NCBI RefSeq assembly: GCF_002236115.1
Contig: NZ_NIWT01000006.1
Location: 62,001-126,000, forward strand
Direction of reading: 5' to 3'
DNA length: 64,000 bases
Origin: Pseudomonas jessenii
GTDB lineage: Bacteria; Pseudomonadota; Gammaproteobacteria; Pseudomonadales; Pseudomonadaceae
Translations under genes and position numbers: made by a program
Shown: one piece after another, positions 35,471 through 43,398 of the stretch
How positions within the stretch are numbered: the stretch's first letter is position 1
Layout: every line of letters begins with the position of its first letter
The notes under the pieces: model-generated
Told to the model about the DNA's origin: nothing
Databases searched by the model: none
What the model saw: only the letters and a program-made list of their open reading frames with translations

Positions 35471-36280
35471 ATGGGCAATGTCCAGACCGCCGCCGGTGCA
35501 CATGAAGTGCTGTGGCGCCAGGCACCCGGTGGTGAGCTGGTCGACCTCGGCCGACCGCACCGGGTGCCCTTGGGCCAGTTGCGTTTGCAGCGCGCGCCAC
35601 AAGGCGTCCTTCGCCGACGGGAAACGATCGTGCTGGGCTTGCTGGCGTTGCTGGTGCATGGCGCGGTGATCTATTGGGTCAATCAGCAACCGACCACCGT
35701 GCTGCCCATCGTGCCACCGCAGATTCCGCCGATGACCATCGAGTTCTCGCGTCCGGCGCCACCGGTGGTCGAGCCGCCGCCACCGCAACCTGTCCAGCCA
35801 GTGGTTGAGCCGCCTGCGCCCGTGGAAGACGAACTGGCTGTGAAGCCGCCGCCACCGAAGCCGGTTCCCAAGCCAAAACCGGTTGCCAAGCCGATACCGA
35901 AACCGGCGCCCAAGGCCGTTGAGCAACCACCCGCGCCGCCGAAACCGGCAGCGCCCGTAGCGGCTCCTGCGCCACCTGCTCCCCCGGCCCCAGCTCCCGT
36001 GACACCTGCTTCAGCAAGCGCGGGCTACTTGAAAAACCCGGCGCCGGAATACCCCTCGCTGGCCCAGCGTCGTGGCTGGGAAGGCACGGTGTTGTTGCGC
36101 GTGCATGTGCTGGCCAGCGGCAAGCCCGGCGAAGTCCAGATCCAGAAAAGCAGCGGTCGCGATGCACTGGACGAAGCCGCTCTGAACGCAGTGAAGCGCT
36201 GGAGTTTCGTGCCGGCCAAGCAGGGTGATGTCGCCCAGGACGGTTGGGTCAGCGTGCCCATCGATTTCAAGATTCATTAA
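35471..36280 (+). CDS. tonB: TonB energy transducer
   Basis: A 269-residue TonB with an unusual cytoplasmic N-terminal extension of about 48 residues before the single membrane helix (ETIVLGLLALLVHGAVIYWV). A proline/lysine-rich periplasmic spacer covers about 80-175, followed by the TonB C-terminal domain (YPSLAQRRGWEGTVLLRVHV, then AALNAVKRWSFVPAKQ). The extension resembles that of P. aeruginosa TonB2 (about 270 residues), from memory. It is first of tonB-exbB-exbD. The gap upstream is AT-rich with TTTATATATTCG near 35320. Confidence 0.93.
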   Translation: MGNVQTAAGAHEVLWRQAPGGELVDLGRPHRVPLGQLRLQRAPQGVLRRRETIVLGLLALLVHGAVIYWVNQQPTTVLPIVPPQIPPMTIEFSRPAPPVVEPPPPQPVQPVVEPPAPVEDELAVKPPPPKPVPKPKPVAKPIPKPAPKAVEQPPAPPKPAAPVAAPAPPAPPAPAPVTPASASAGYLKNPAPEYPSLAQRRGWEGTVLLRVHVLASGKPGEVQIQKSSGRDALDEAALNAVKRWSFVPAKQGDVAQDGWVSVPIDFKIH

Positions 36281-36324
36281 ACCGAAACCAAATTCGCGCG
36301 AAACGTTTACACGAGGAATACATC

Positions 36325-37050
36325 ATGACGTTACTGGCATCTCCACTTGAATCCATCGAAAGCGCGGTGATCTGGCTGCTGGTGGTTTTTTCCGTCGCGA
36401 CCTGGGGTCTGGCATTGCTCAAGGGCGTGCAGTTCGGTCGCCTCAAGGCACAGGATCGAAAGTTTCATCAACAGTTCTGGGCCGCTTCGAGTCTCGACTC
36501 GGCGGCCGAGCTGAGCGAAACCCGGCCCGGAGCGGCAGCCCGGGTTGCACAGGCCGGTTATGCGGCCATCCAGGTGGGCGAGGCGCCGCAGGCTGCGGAC
36601 CTGAGCCAGGCGATCAATCATCAGGATCGTCTGGAGCGTGCCTTGCGACAGCAGATCGTGCGCGAGCGCCGGTCGCTGGAAACCGGGTTGGCGGTACTCG
36701 CGAGCATTGGCAGCACCTCGCCGTTCATTGGTCTGTTCGGCACGGTGTGGGGAATCATGGAAGCGTTGAAAGGCATCAGCGCGGCGGGCTCGGCAAGCCT
36801 TGAAACGGTCGCCGGGCCGATTGGCGCGGCACTAGTCGCCACCGGCGTAGGGATCGCCGTCGCGGTGCCGGCGGTGCTGGTTTACAACTATTTTTTGCGT
36901 CGTTTGAAACTGACGGCGGCGGACCTGGATGACTTCGCCCACGACTTCTACAGCCTGGCGCAGAAGAGTTCGTTCCGTGTGCTGATCCACCCGACGGCGC
37001 ACAAAGTGGCGGCCCAGGGCAGCGTGCAGAAAGTGAAGGAGGCGTCCTGA
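36325..37050 (+). CDS. exbB: ExbB proton-channel subunit
   Basis: A 241-residue MotA/TolQ/ExbB protein with three helices: about 11-31 (SAVIWLLVVFSVATWGLALL), about 125-150 (LASIGSTSPFIGLFGTVWGIMEAL) and about 160-185 (VAGPIGAALVATGVGIAVAVPAVLVYNYF). ACGAGGAATACATC precedes ATG 36325; the longer frame overlaps tonB. With ExbD it forms the channel that powers TonB. exbD starts 1 base after its stop. Confidence 0.95.
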   Translation: MTLLASPLESIESAVIWLLVVFSVATWGLALLKGVQFGRLKAQDRKFHQQFWAASSLDSAAELSETRPGAAARVAQAGYAAIQVGEAPQAADLSQAINHQDRLERALRQQIVRERRSLETGLAVLASIGSTSPFIGLFGTVWGIMEALKGISAAGSASLETVAGPIGAALVATGVGIAVAVPAVLVYNYFLRRLKLTAADLDDFAHDFYSLAQKSSFRVLIHPTAHKVAAQGSVQKVKEAS

Positions 37051-37051
37051 T

Positions 37052-37453
37052 ATGGCCTTCTCCACGCAAGACACCGATGAGGTGCTCAGTGAGATCAACG
37101 TGACGCCGCTGGTGGATGTGATGCTGGTGTTGCTGGTGGTGTTCATCGTCACCGCACCGCTGCTGACCAACGCCATTCCGATCAACCTGCCCAAGACCGA
37201 AGCGGTGGCGCCGGTGGAGCAGAAAGACCCGTTGGTGGTGAGCATCGACGGTGCCGGCAAACTGTTTATCAACAAGGACGAGATACAGCCGGACTTGCTG
37301 GAGTTCAACCTCAAGTCGGCGAAGGCCAAGGACCCCGAGGTGCGCGTGCAGTTGCAGGCGGACGATGGGGTGAATTACGGCGAAGTGGCACGGGCCATGG
37401 CGTCGATTGAACGGGCAGGGATTACCAAGCTGTCGGTGATTACTGCGCGTTAA
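37052..37453 (+). CDS. exbD: ExbD proton-channel subunit
   Basis: A 133-residue ExbD/TolR protein. The single helix LVDVMLVLLVVFIVTAPLL (about residues 18-36) carries the essential aspartate in PLVDVMLV. The periplasmic domain follows (VVSIDGAGKLFINKDEI onward). It ends the tonB-exbB-exbD operon ahead of a terminator. Confidence 0.95.
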   Translation: MAFSTQDTDEVLSEINVTPLVDVMLVLLVVFIVTAPLLTNAIPINLPKTEAVAPVEQKDPLVVSIDGAGKLFINKDEIQPDLLEFNLKSAKAKDPEVRVQLQADDGVNYGEVARAMASIERAGITKLSVITAR

Positions 37454-37470
37454 CGGATTTTCGTTTTCCG

Positions 37471-37505
37471 GGGCCGTCTCCTTGGCAGGGTGCGGCCCTT
37501 TTTTT
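37471..37505 (+). terminator. Rho-independent terminator after exbD
   Basis: GGGCCG (37471-37476) pairs with CGGCCC (37493-37498) and is followed by at least seven T. Confidence 0.8.
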
Positions 37506-37536
37506 ATGCCTCGATTTTCGCAACGCCGCGGTACCC

Positions 37537-37629
37537 CTGTGGGAGCGAGCTTGCTCGCGATGGCGGTGGATCAAACGACATCGATGTTGAATGTCCGGAC
37601 CCTATCGCGAGCAAGCTCGCTCCCACAGG
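37537..37629. repeat. REP pair
   Basis: GGGAGCGAGCTTGCTCGC near 37541 and the inverted copy near 37607-37625. Confidence 0.9.
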
Positions 37630-37646
37630 ATAAGTGTTTTATATTC

Positions 37647-37707
37647 GATATAGATCTTAATAAATAGCTTCTTATTCCTTAACGAATATAAATCCTCTCC
37701 CTATACT
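37647..37707 (+). promoter_or_regulatory. Putative sulfur-regulated promoter of the hydrolase / SfnR-like pair
   Basis: GATATAGATC (37647-37656), AAATAG (37662-37667), CTTATTCC (37671-37678) and AACGAA (37681-37686) match elements at the atsR and atsK promoters. TTAACG (37679-37684) and TATACT (37702-37707), 17 bases apart, make a plausible sigma-70 promoter. Confidence 0.55.
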
Positions 37708-37743
37708 CGACCTGGAACAGACACGCAGCAGGAGAGCTCCCCC

Positions 37744-38325
37744 ATGCGCAACGAATCAATTCGCTACCTGATTGTGCCGGGCTGGCAAGGATCGCCAGAA
37801 GATCATTGGCAAAGCCACTGGCAGAACAGCCTGCCGAATAGCGCACGGGTGGAACAGGCCGACTGGTTGACGCCGCGCCGTGAAGACTGGGTCGCGGCGC
37901 TGGCCGAGGCGATTGCCGCCGACAGCACGCCGGTGATTCTCATTGCCCACAGCCTGGGTTGCATCACCGTCGCCCATTGGGCCGCGAGTGCCCCCGTGCA
38001 GTTTTTGCGTCAAGTGCGCGGCGCCTTGCTCGTCGCACCGGCAGATGTCGAACGCCCGGCTTGCGCGCCGGCGTTGCGCAACTTCGCACCGATACCGACG
38101 GATCTGCTGCCGTTCCCCAGCCAGGTTGTCAGCTCCGACAACGACAGCGCCGTCAGTGCACCGCGGGCCCTGGAGCTGGCGCGTAACTGGGGCGCCGAGG
38201 CGGGGATTCTGTCGGGGGCCGGGCACATCAACGTGAAGTCCGGTCACCAGCGTTGGGAGCAAGGTTTTGCCTACCTCTATCGACTGCAAAACCGCATGGA
38301 ACACCACGCCCTGCGCCGCGCTTGA
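37744..38325 (+). CDS. RBBP9/YdeN-family alpha/beta hydrolase
   Basis: A 193-residue small serine hydrolase. It begins RYLIVPGWQGSPEDHWQSHW, the family N-terminus. The nucleophile elbow is IAHSLGC at about residue 71, the acid likely Asp in VVSSDNDSAVS, and the histidine in GAGHINVKSG. No signal peptide. AGGAGAGCTCC precedes the ATG. Its natural substrate is unknown; a promoter like those of atsR/atsK and the neighbouring SfnR-like gene suggest induction by sulfur starvation. 55 bases separate it from the next gene, so they are probably co-transcribed. Confidence 0.88.
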   Translation: MRNESIRYLIVPGWQGSPEDHWQSHWQNSLPNSARVEQADWLTPRREDWVAALAEAIAADSTPVILIAHSLGCITVAHWAASAPVQFLRQVRGALLVAPADVERPACAPALRNFAPIPTDLLPFPSQVVSSDNDSAVSAPRALELARNWGAEAGILSGAGHINVKSGHQRWEQGFAYLYRLQNRMEHHALRRA

Positions 38326-38380
38326 ACACTTTCTTTATTTAACGCCCCCGTCTCCCGGCGGTTTTGGGCGGGAGTCTGCC

Positions 38381-39307
38381 ATGAGCTTTGAAACCTTCGG
38401 CCAGCCGCTGCTGACCTTTCCCGATGCGGAAAAAAGTCCCCTGAGCATCCGCGCCAAGGCGCTGGTGTTTGTCGATCCGCGTTCACGACAATTACGTGAA
38501 GACCTTGAGCAACTGGCCACGCGTTCAGTGTCAGTGCTTATCCGTGGCGAAACCGGCACCGGCAAGGAGTTGCTGGCCCGCCATATCCACCGCGCCAGTG
38601 ATCGCGGCGGGTTGTTCGTGTCGGTCAACTGCGGCGCCATCAGCCCGACCTACGCCGACGCCGAATTGTTCGGCTATGCGGCGGGCAGCTACAGCGGCTC
38701 GGCGAGCAGCCGCGCCGGGTGGTTCGGTTCGGCCAATGGCGGTACGCTATACCTGGACGAAATCGGCGACCTGCCGCTGCCGATCCAGACCAAATTGCTC
38801 GCTGCCCTGGAGAACCACGAAGTCACCCGCGTCGGAGCCCTTCAGCCGAGCCCGGTGGATGTGCGTTTGGTGGCGGCCACCAGCATCGATCTGGCCCAGG
38901 CGGTTGCCGCCGGAAAATTCCATGAACGCCTTTATCACTACCTCAGCGAAGGCCAACTCGAGCTGCCGGCACTGCGCGAACGCACAGGTGACATCCTGCC
39001 GCTGGCCGAATACTTCCTCGGTATCTACAGCCAGCGTCTCGACTTGCCAGTGCCGCTGATCAGCGAAGCGGCGCAGCTTGTGCTGGAACGGCACAGTTGG
39101 CCGGGCAATACCAGGGAACTGGAGAACGTCATTCACTTTGCATTACTGGTCAGTACGGGTGACGAAATCTTGCCGGAGCATTTGAATCTGCCGGTTGTCC
39201 GTCCATCTGCGGTTCTTGTACGAGGATGGATAGATCAACTTATTCAACAAGGGGATGTCGCTGAAGTCCGGGCGCTGAAAGAATATTTCGCAAGCATCAA
39301 TATATAA
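38381..39307 (+). CDS. SfnR-like sigma-54-interacting AAA+ protein
   Basis: A 308-residue AAA+ domain of the NtrC type with no receiver domain. Walker A is GETGTGKE (56-63), Walker B GGTLYLDEIGD (120-130); later blocks are RLVAATSIDLA, FHERLYHYLS and SWPGNTRELENVIHFA. The sigma-54 contact loop, normally GAFTGA, reads GSYSGS (102-107). The last 40 residues show no clear Fis-type HTH. The layout resembles SfnR of P. putida, a sulfone-desulfurisation regulator (recall, not a search). ATG 38381 follows GGGCGGGAG. It is co-oriented with the hydrolase downstream of a sulfur-type promoter. Confidence 0.82.
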   Translation: MSFETFGQPLLTFPDAEKSPLSIRAKALVFVDPRSRQLREDLEQLATRSVSVLIRGETGTGKELLARHIHRASDRGGLFVSVNCGAISPTYADAELFGYAAGSYSGSASSRAGWFGSANGGTLYLDEIGDLPLPIQTKLLAALENHEVTRVGALQPSPVDVRLVAATSIDLAQAVAAGKFHERLYHYLSEGQLELPALRERTGDILPLAEYFLGIYSQRLDLPVPLISEAAQLVLERHSWPGNTRELENVIHFALLVSTGDEILPEHLNLPVVRPSAVLVRGWIDQLIQQGDVAEVRALKEYFASINI

Positions 39308-39331
39308 GCACGTTTATTGGCGTTATAACGA

Positions 39332-39363
39332 AACCGGGCAATTGATGGTTGCCTGGTTTTTTT
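39332..39363 (+). terminator. Rho-independent terminator
   Basis: AACCGGGCAA pairs with TTGCCTGGTT (one G-T) and runs into seven T after the SfnR-like gene. Confidence 0.88.
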
Positions 39364-39522
39364 ATGGGCGCTGATTGTTGCTGTTATATTTTGTACTATT
39401 TGCAGTGTGATTGTAACAATTTTGTATTTTGTGAGCTAATAGGTTTTGACATATCTTCTAGTTTCTCCCTGGATACATTGATATCCGTCGTTGTTACATA
39501 TCATATGAAAAAGGATTTTTCT

Positions 39523-40569
39523 GTGAAGTTTGTTGGAAATAATGCTGCGATAGCTCCAGGTGTCGACGATGAGTTGAAAGATATCAATCCCCTTGTCGAG
39601 GGTTATATGCCTGCTGACCCGGAGATGGCGCCCCAGTCTTTTCAAGAGGCTGATTCTCCTGAGTGGATAGACCTCAAACGACTTCAGGTTTTCTCGACTT
39701 CGGGCGGAAACATAATTTACGCCAACGGATACCAGCAGTTGAGATTGATGGTAGTTGTACAAGCTGTCGACGAAGGGCAAAAGGTAGTTGGAATTTCCGA
39801 AAGCGAACTCGACAGCATTCAACTGCTGGATGCCTATTCCGGAAAAGCCCTGCCGATAGACACCATTCGAGACGGCGAGGAACCGGTGTGGAAGTGCATG
39901 CTGGAGCGACGCTTGTCGTACGCGCCGTTTCCTCACACGGGTGAACTGCATGGCCCGGTTGTGCGGGGGAAAGGCATCTTTCTCAAGGAGTTCTACGTCA
40001 GCAGCAACTCACCCGACCCCGTCAAGCTGATTGCGGCCATTACCCGTTCGGACGGTAAGGTGTTCTATTCGGAAGAAACCTCGGAATTCGGTGAAATAAG
40101 CCTGAGGACCGTGCCACCGCCGATCTATCGAAAAGAACAGTTCAGGGTCAAACACCTGTCCGCCAACTGGAAGCCGACAGAGAACGTTGCCAAGGTTGAT
40201 CGATATGTCCTGGACCTGTTAGTGGACCAGCACCATATAAAATTCGTCGATTGCTCGATTGCCGGCGTATTGCATGCACGCAGTGAACATCCTGACTATC
40301 TCGGGTATTACGCCGTTGGCTATTTTAATGGGCTCAAGTCTAATGACGGCGCGGAGGCATTGTGGGAAACAGCCGATAAAATTGCGACCTACCATGATGA
40401 GCAAGGCAAAGTCACTTTTTTGATGCACTTTGCCAGAAAAGGCGGAGCGTCCACAGTTCGCTACGATCAATTGTCGGTGAAGATGTTTGTTCGGGATATG
40501 TATGGGAACGGGCATGAAGTCGACGTCGCAATGAACACCCAAAGCCCTTCGATGATCGAAGTTGTTTAA
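39523..40569 (+). CDS. Uncharacterised protein upstream of the RHS gene
   Basis: An unrecognised protein of 348 residues. The frame is open from 39349, but the leading part is AT-rich and cysteine-rich, unlike Pseudomonas coding DNA. ATG 39505 has no ribosome site, whereas GTG 39523 stands 7 bases after AAGGA, so I place the start there (MKFVGNNAAIAPG). There is no signal peptide. The body looks beta-rich (LMVVVQAVDEGQKVVGIS, then GPVVRGKGIFLKEFYVSSNSP, then VDRYVLDLLVDQHHIKFVDC). The RHS gene begins 32 bases later, so it may be its partner, chaperone or carrier; that is inference. The 39.35-39.6 kb DNA is clearly lower in GC than its surroundings. Confidence 0.7.
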   Translation: MKFVGNNAAIAPGVDDELKDINPLVEGYMPADPEMAPQSFQEADSPEWIDLKRLQVFSTSGGNIIYANGYQQLRLMVVVQAVDEGQKVVGISESELDSIQLLDAYSGKALPIDTIRDGEEPVWKCMLERRLSYAPFPHTGELHGPVVRGKGIFLKEFYVSSNSPDPVKLIAAITRSDGKVFYSEETSEFGEISLRTVPPPIYRKEQFRVKHLSANWKPTENVAKVDRYVLDLLVDQHHIKFVDCSIAGVLHARSEHPDYLGYYAVGYFNGLKSNDGAEALWETADKIATYHDEQGKVTFLMHFARKGGASTVRYDQLSVKMFVRDMYGNGHEVDVAMNTQSPSMIEVV

Positions 40570-40601
40570 TTTTACTGTATCTGCAGCGTCAAGGAATGAT
40601 G

Positions 40602-43049
40602 ATGAGTACAGCTATGCCAGAAGTGGAATCCAGTGCGTTCAATTTTTCTGAATTTATACAGTCTGGAGTGGACGTCCGTACCGGCTCTTATAGTACCAGC
40701 ATTAATCTCGCGGGGTGGGTGGCCAACAATATCAACGGTCCGCTGATACCCTTCAGTATTTCATTCGATAGTTTCCGCACAACGGATTTCGGTTGGGGAC
40801 GCGGTTGGTCATTGGGCTTGAGCTCCTACAATCGAAAGACCCGTAAGCTGACCCTTGCAAGCGGTGTTTCTTACCGTGTCTACATCAGCAGAGGGCAGCT
40901 CATCGTCCGGGATAAAAAGCTTCAAGACACTCGGGTCACGCTCGACGGCGACAACCTGGTTGTCAGCCATAAAAACGGTCTGATCGAGAGGTTGGTCAGG
41001 CCGGATGAAACTTATGATGAATGGTTGCCCGAACATGTCTTCTCCAACGAAGGGCGCTCGATCAACCTGAAATACATGTTGGTACGGGGCCGTCGCGTCC
41101 TGCACGAAATTCACGATCAGCAACAACGCGTCGTGGCCCTGAATCATGAAACGAAAGATCAACCCGCCAGCATTACCGTATGGCCTGATCATCCGCCAAG
41201 ACGCTTGAAATTTGTTTTACGGGTTCGTGATGGTTGGCTTCGGCAGATAACCCTTGATCACGGTTCTGCCGAGCACCTTGCATGGTCATTCGATTACCAG
41301 TTACTCGATGGTTTTCTGGTCATGACGGATGTCCGCGCGCCGGGCGGCAGTGTCGAGCGTATCGAGTACGCTCCTCAGAAGCATCGGTTGCCGCTCGGGG
41401 CACCGATCAATGCCTTGCCGGCGGTGCGGCGCAGTGTTCTGGTGCCGGGTACAGGGTTGCCGACGATAACCCGTGTCTATGAATACTCCGACAAAAATTT
41501 CCTCGGCTATCAATCGGGACTTCGTTGGGTGCAGGACGGGGACCATCTGCATGGGCACAAAGGACCTTACACCTACTCCTGCACCGAACGCCTGGTTGCG
41601 GGGGAGGGTGTTAATGCGGTTGAACTGAGTCGCATCGAAAGAACCTACAACCGCTTTCACCTGATGATCTCGGAAAAATCCATTTCCAACGGCAAGGTTC
41701 AGCAAAAAACGGTTGTTTATCACGATGTTGACGGTCTGGACTTCTCTGGTCAGCCCGCCCATTTCCAACTGCAGAAAACAGCTGTCGTCAGTTATGTCGA
41801 TATTTCCGCGAGCGCCACGCGCCGAACCGAAACTACCCATACGACCTATGATGAATTCGGCAATCTGCTAACCCAGATCAATCCGAGCGGAGCCCGGGAG
41901 GACTACGTCTATTATCCGGCCGAAGGTGCCGAGGGTTGCCCCCCCAATTCACTGGGCTTCATCACGGCATTGAAGGAGCGATCGGTCACGCCTTCACCTG
42001 ATTTTGCCCCGGCGCCGACAGTCATTGTCCGTTTTTCCTACATCGACTTGCCCTCCTTGCGCGAAGGCGGTCATCGGTTTTTGTTGCCTCAAAGCGAAAG
42101 GTTGTTTGAAGGCGGGAACAACAAGCCATGCGTGGATACTCGATTCGAGTACATCGATGATGCCAGCGATGCATTTTACGGACGCCTCAAGAGTCGCTCG
42201 CAAACCGGGCACAACGGTCACCGCCGTCTCGAATTCAAATATTCAATTGATGGAGATTGGGTAAAAACCCTTCAACGATTGTTCGTGGGTAGTGAAAGGC
42301 ATGATCGCAATGTCTGGCATGACCGATTTATCGGACAGGAAGTCAAGCTTCGGGATGGGGGCGGCAATGAGTTGTTGAAGAAGTACGACAATCTGAACCG
42401 TGTCGTTCGCGAGACAGCGGCATTCGATGGAACGGATATCGCGTCACGCATCACTGAATTCTACGGCGAAAGCCAGTCAGAGGACGGCGCAACCATCGGC
42501 ATCACCAACATACGGGGAGTGCTGAGCAAGATTTGGCTCGACGGGGTCGGGCGCACGACCAAGGTCAAGGTTCAGGATTTCGATTCAGCCGACAGACCAT
42601 TACGTCTGACCTATGAGGCCCACTACGACAATTTTGGGCGACTGGTGAGCGAAGTCAGCCAGGACTGGTCCGAGGGCAAGGCCACCGAGTCAACCACGAC
42701 CTACAGCCACGACGGCTGGGGGCGCGTATGCAGAACGGTAGGTCCTGACGGTGTCCCGGTAAACGATGTGTTTGACCCGGTTTCATTGACTCGAACTTGC
42801 TGGCTCGACGGCGCTGGAAAAACCCGTTCTGTATTGAACGTGTTCGGTAAGCCGGACCGGGAAGAACGCATCGACTCCGAAGGTGCGGTCACTATCACCG
42901 CGACTTTTACCTACGACGGACTTGGGCGTTGCCTGACGCAAACCAACGAGGCGGGATTCGAAACGAGCTTCCGTTATGACCTTTACGGGCGTCTGATCGA
43001 GACGATTCTGCCGGATGGCACTTCGATAAAAAAAAGTATGACCCCCTGA
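40602..43049 (+). CDS. RHS gene, N-terminal open segment
   Basis: 815 codons from ATG 40602, chosen among three consecutive ATGs because AAGGA lies 6 bases before it. Residues 1-80 (FIQSGVDVRTGSYSTSINLAG, then IPFSISFDSFRTTDFGWGRGWSLGL) are the N-terminal region seen in long RHS/SpvB-like proteins. RHS/YD repeats then build up: HTTYDEFGNLLTQINPSG, YDNLNRVVRETA, YSHDGWGRVCRTVGPDG, FTYDGLGRCLTQTNEAG, FRYDLYGRLIETILPDG. No signal peptide. If translation ends at 43049 the product lacks the core and toxin region and would be a partial shell. Confidence 0.7.
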   Translation: MSTAMPEVESSAFNFSEFIQSGVDVRTGSYSTSINLAGWVANNINGPLIPFSISFDSFRTTDFGWGRGWSLGLSSYNRKTRKLTLASGVSYRVYISRGQLIVRDKKLQDTRVTLDGDNLVVSHKNGLIERLVRPDETYDEWLPEHVFSNEGRSINLKYMLVRGRRVLHEIHDQQQRVVALNHETKDQPASITVWPDHPPRRLKFVLRVRDGWLRQITLDHGSAEHLAWSFDYQLLDGFLVMTDVRAPGGSVERIEYAPQKHRLPLGAPINALPAVRRSVLVPGTGLPTITRVYEYSDKNFLGYQSGLRWVQDGDHLHGHKGPYTYSCTERLVAGEGVNAVELSRIERTYNRFHLMISEKSISNGKVQQKTVVYHDVDGLDFSGQPAHFQLQKTAVVSYVDISASATRRTETTHTTYDEFGNLLTQINPSGAREDYVYYPAEGAEGCPPNSLGFITALKERSVTPSPDFAPAPTVIVRFSYIDLPSLREGGHRFLLPQSERLFEGGNNKPCVDTRFEYIDDASDAFYGRLKSRSQTGHNGHRRLEFKYSIDGDWVKTLQRLFVGSERHDRNVWHDRFIGQEVKLRDGGGNELLKKYDNLNRVVRETAAFDGTDIASRITEFYGESQSEDGATIGITNIRGVLSKIWLDGVGRTTKVKVQDFDSADRPLRLTYEAHYDNFGRLVSEVSQDWSEGKATESTTTYSHDGWGRVCRTVGPDGVPVNDVFDPVSLTRTCWLDGAGKTRSVLNVFGKPDREERIDSEGAVTITATFTYDGLGRCLTQTNEAGFETSFRYDLYGRLIETILPDGTSIKKSMTP

Positions 43050-43398
43050 GCACGGGTGATCATCCAATCGAAATCAGTGCCGATGACTACGTATTGGGCA
43101 CCCGGACTTACGACGGTTTGTTGCGTGTCACTCGTACGACCGTCGGCGGCAGAACCGAAACCAGGACCTATGAGGGGGGTGGTGCTCAAGCTTTGCAGCA
43201 AGTGACGGCGGCGGGCGATGTTTTCAGGTTCGCCCTTGATCCCATGCTCAACGGGGCAGTGACCGCGCGGATGGGCGGCCACGCGGAATCAGCCAGGCAT
43301 CGATTTGATCCATTGACCGGGCAACTCGTCGAAACTTCCAGCCCTGCCATTCAGCGCCGGTTTGAGTACTCCAGGTCGGGCAAAGAAAAGTCCCGGGA

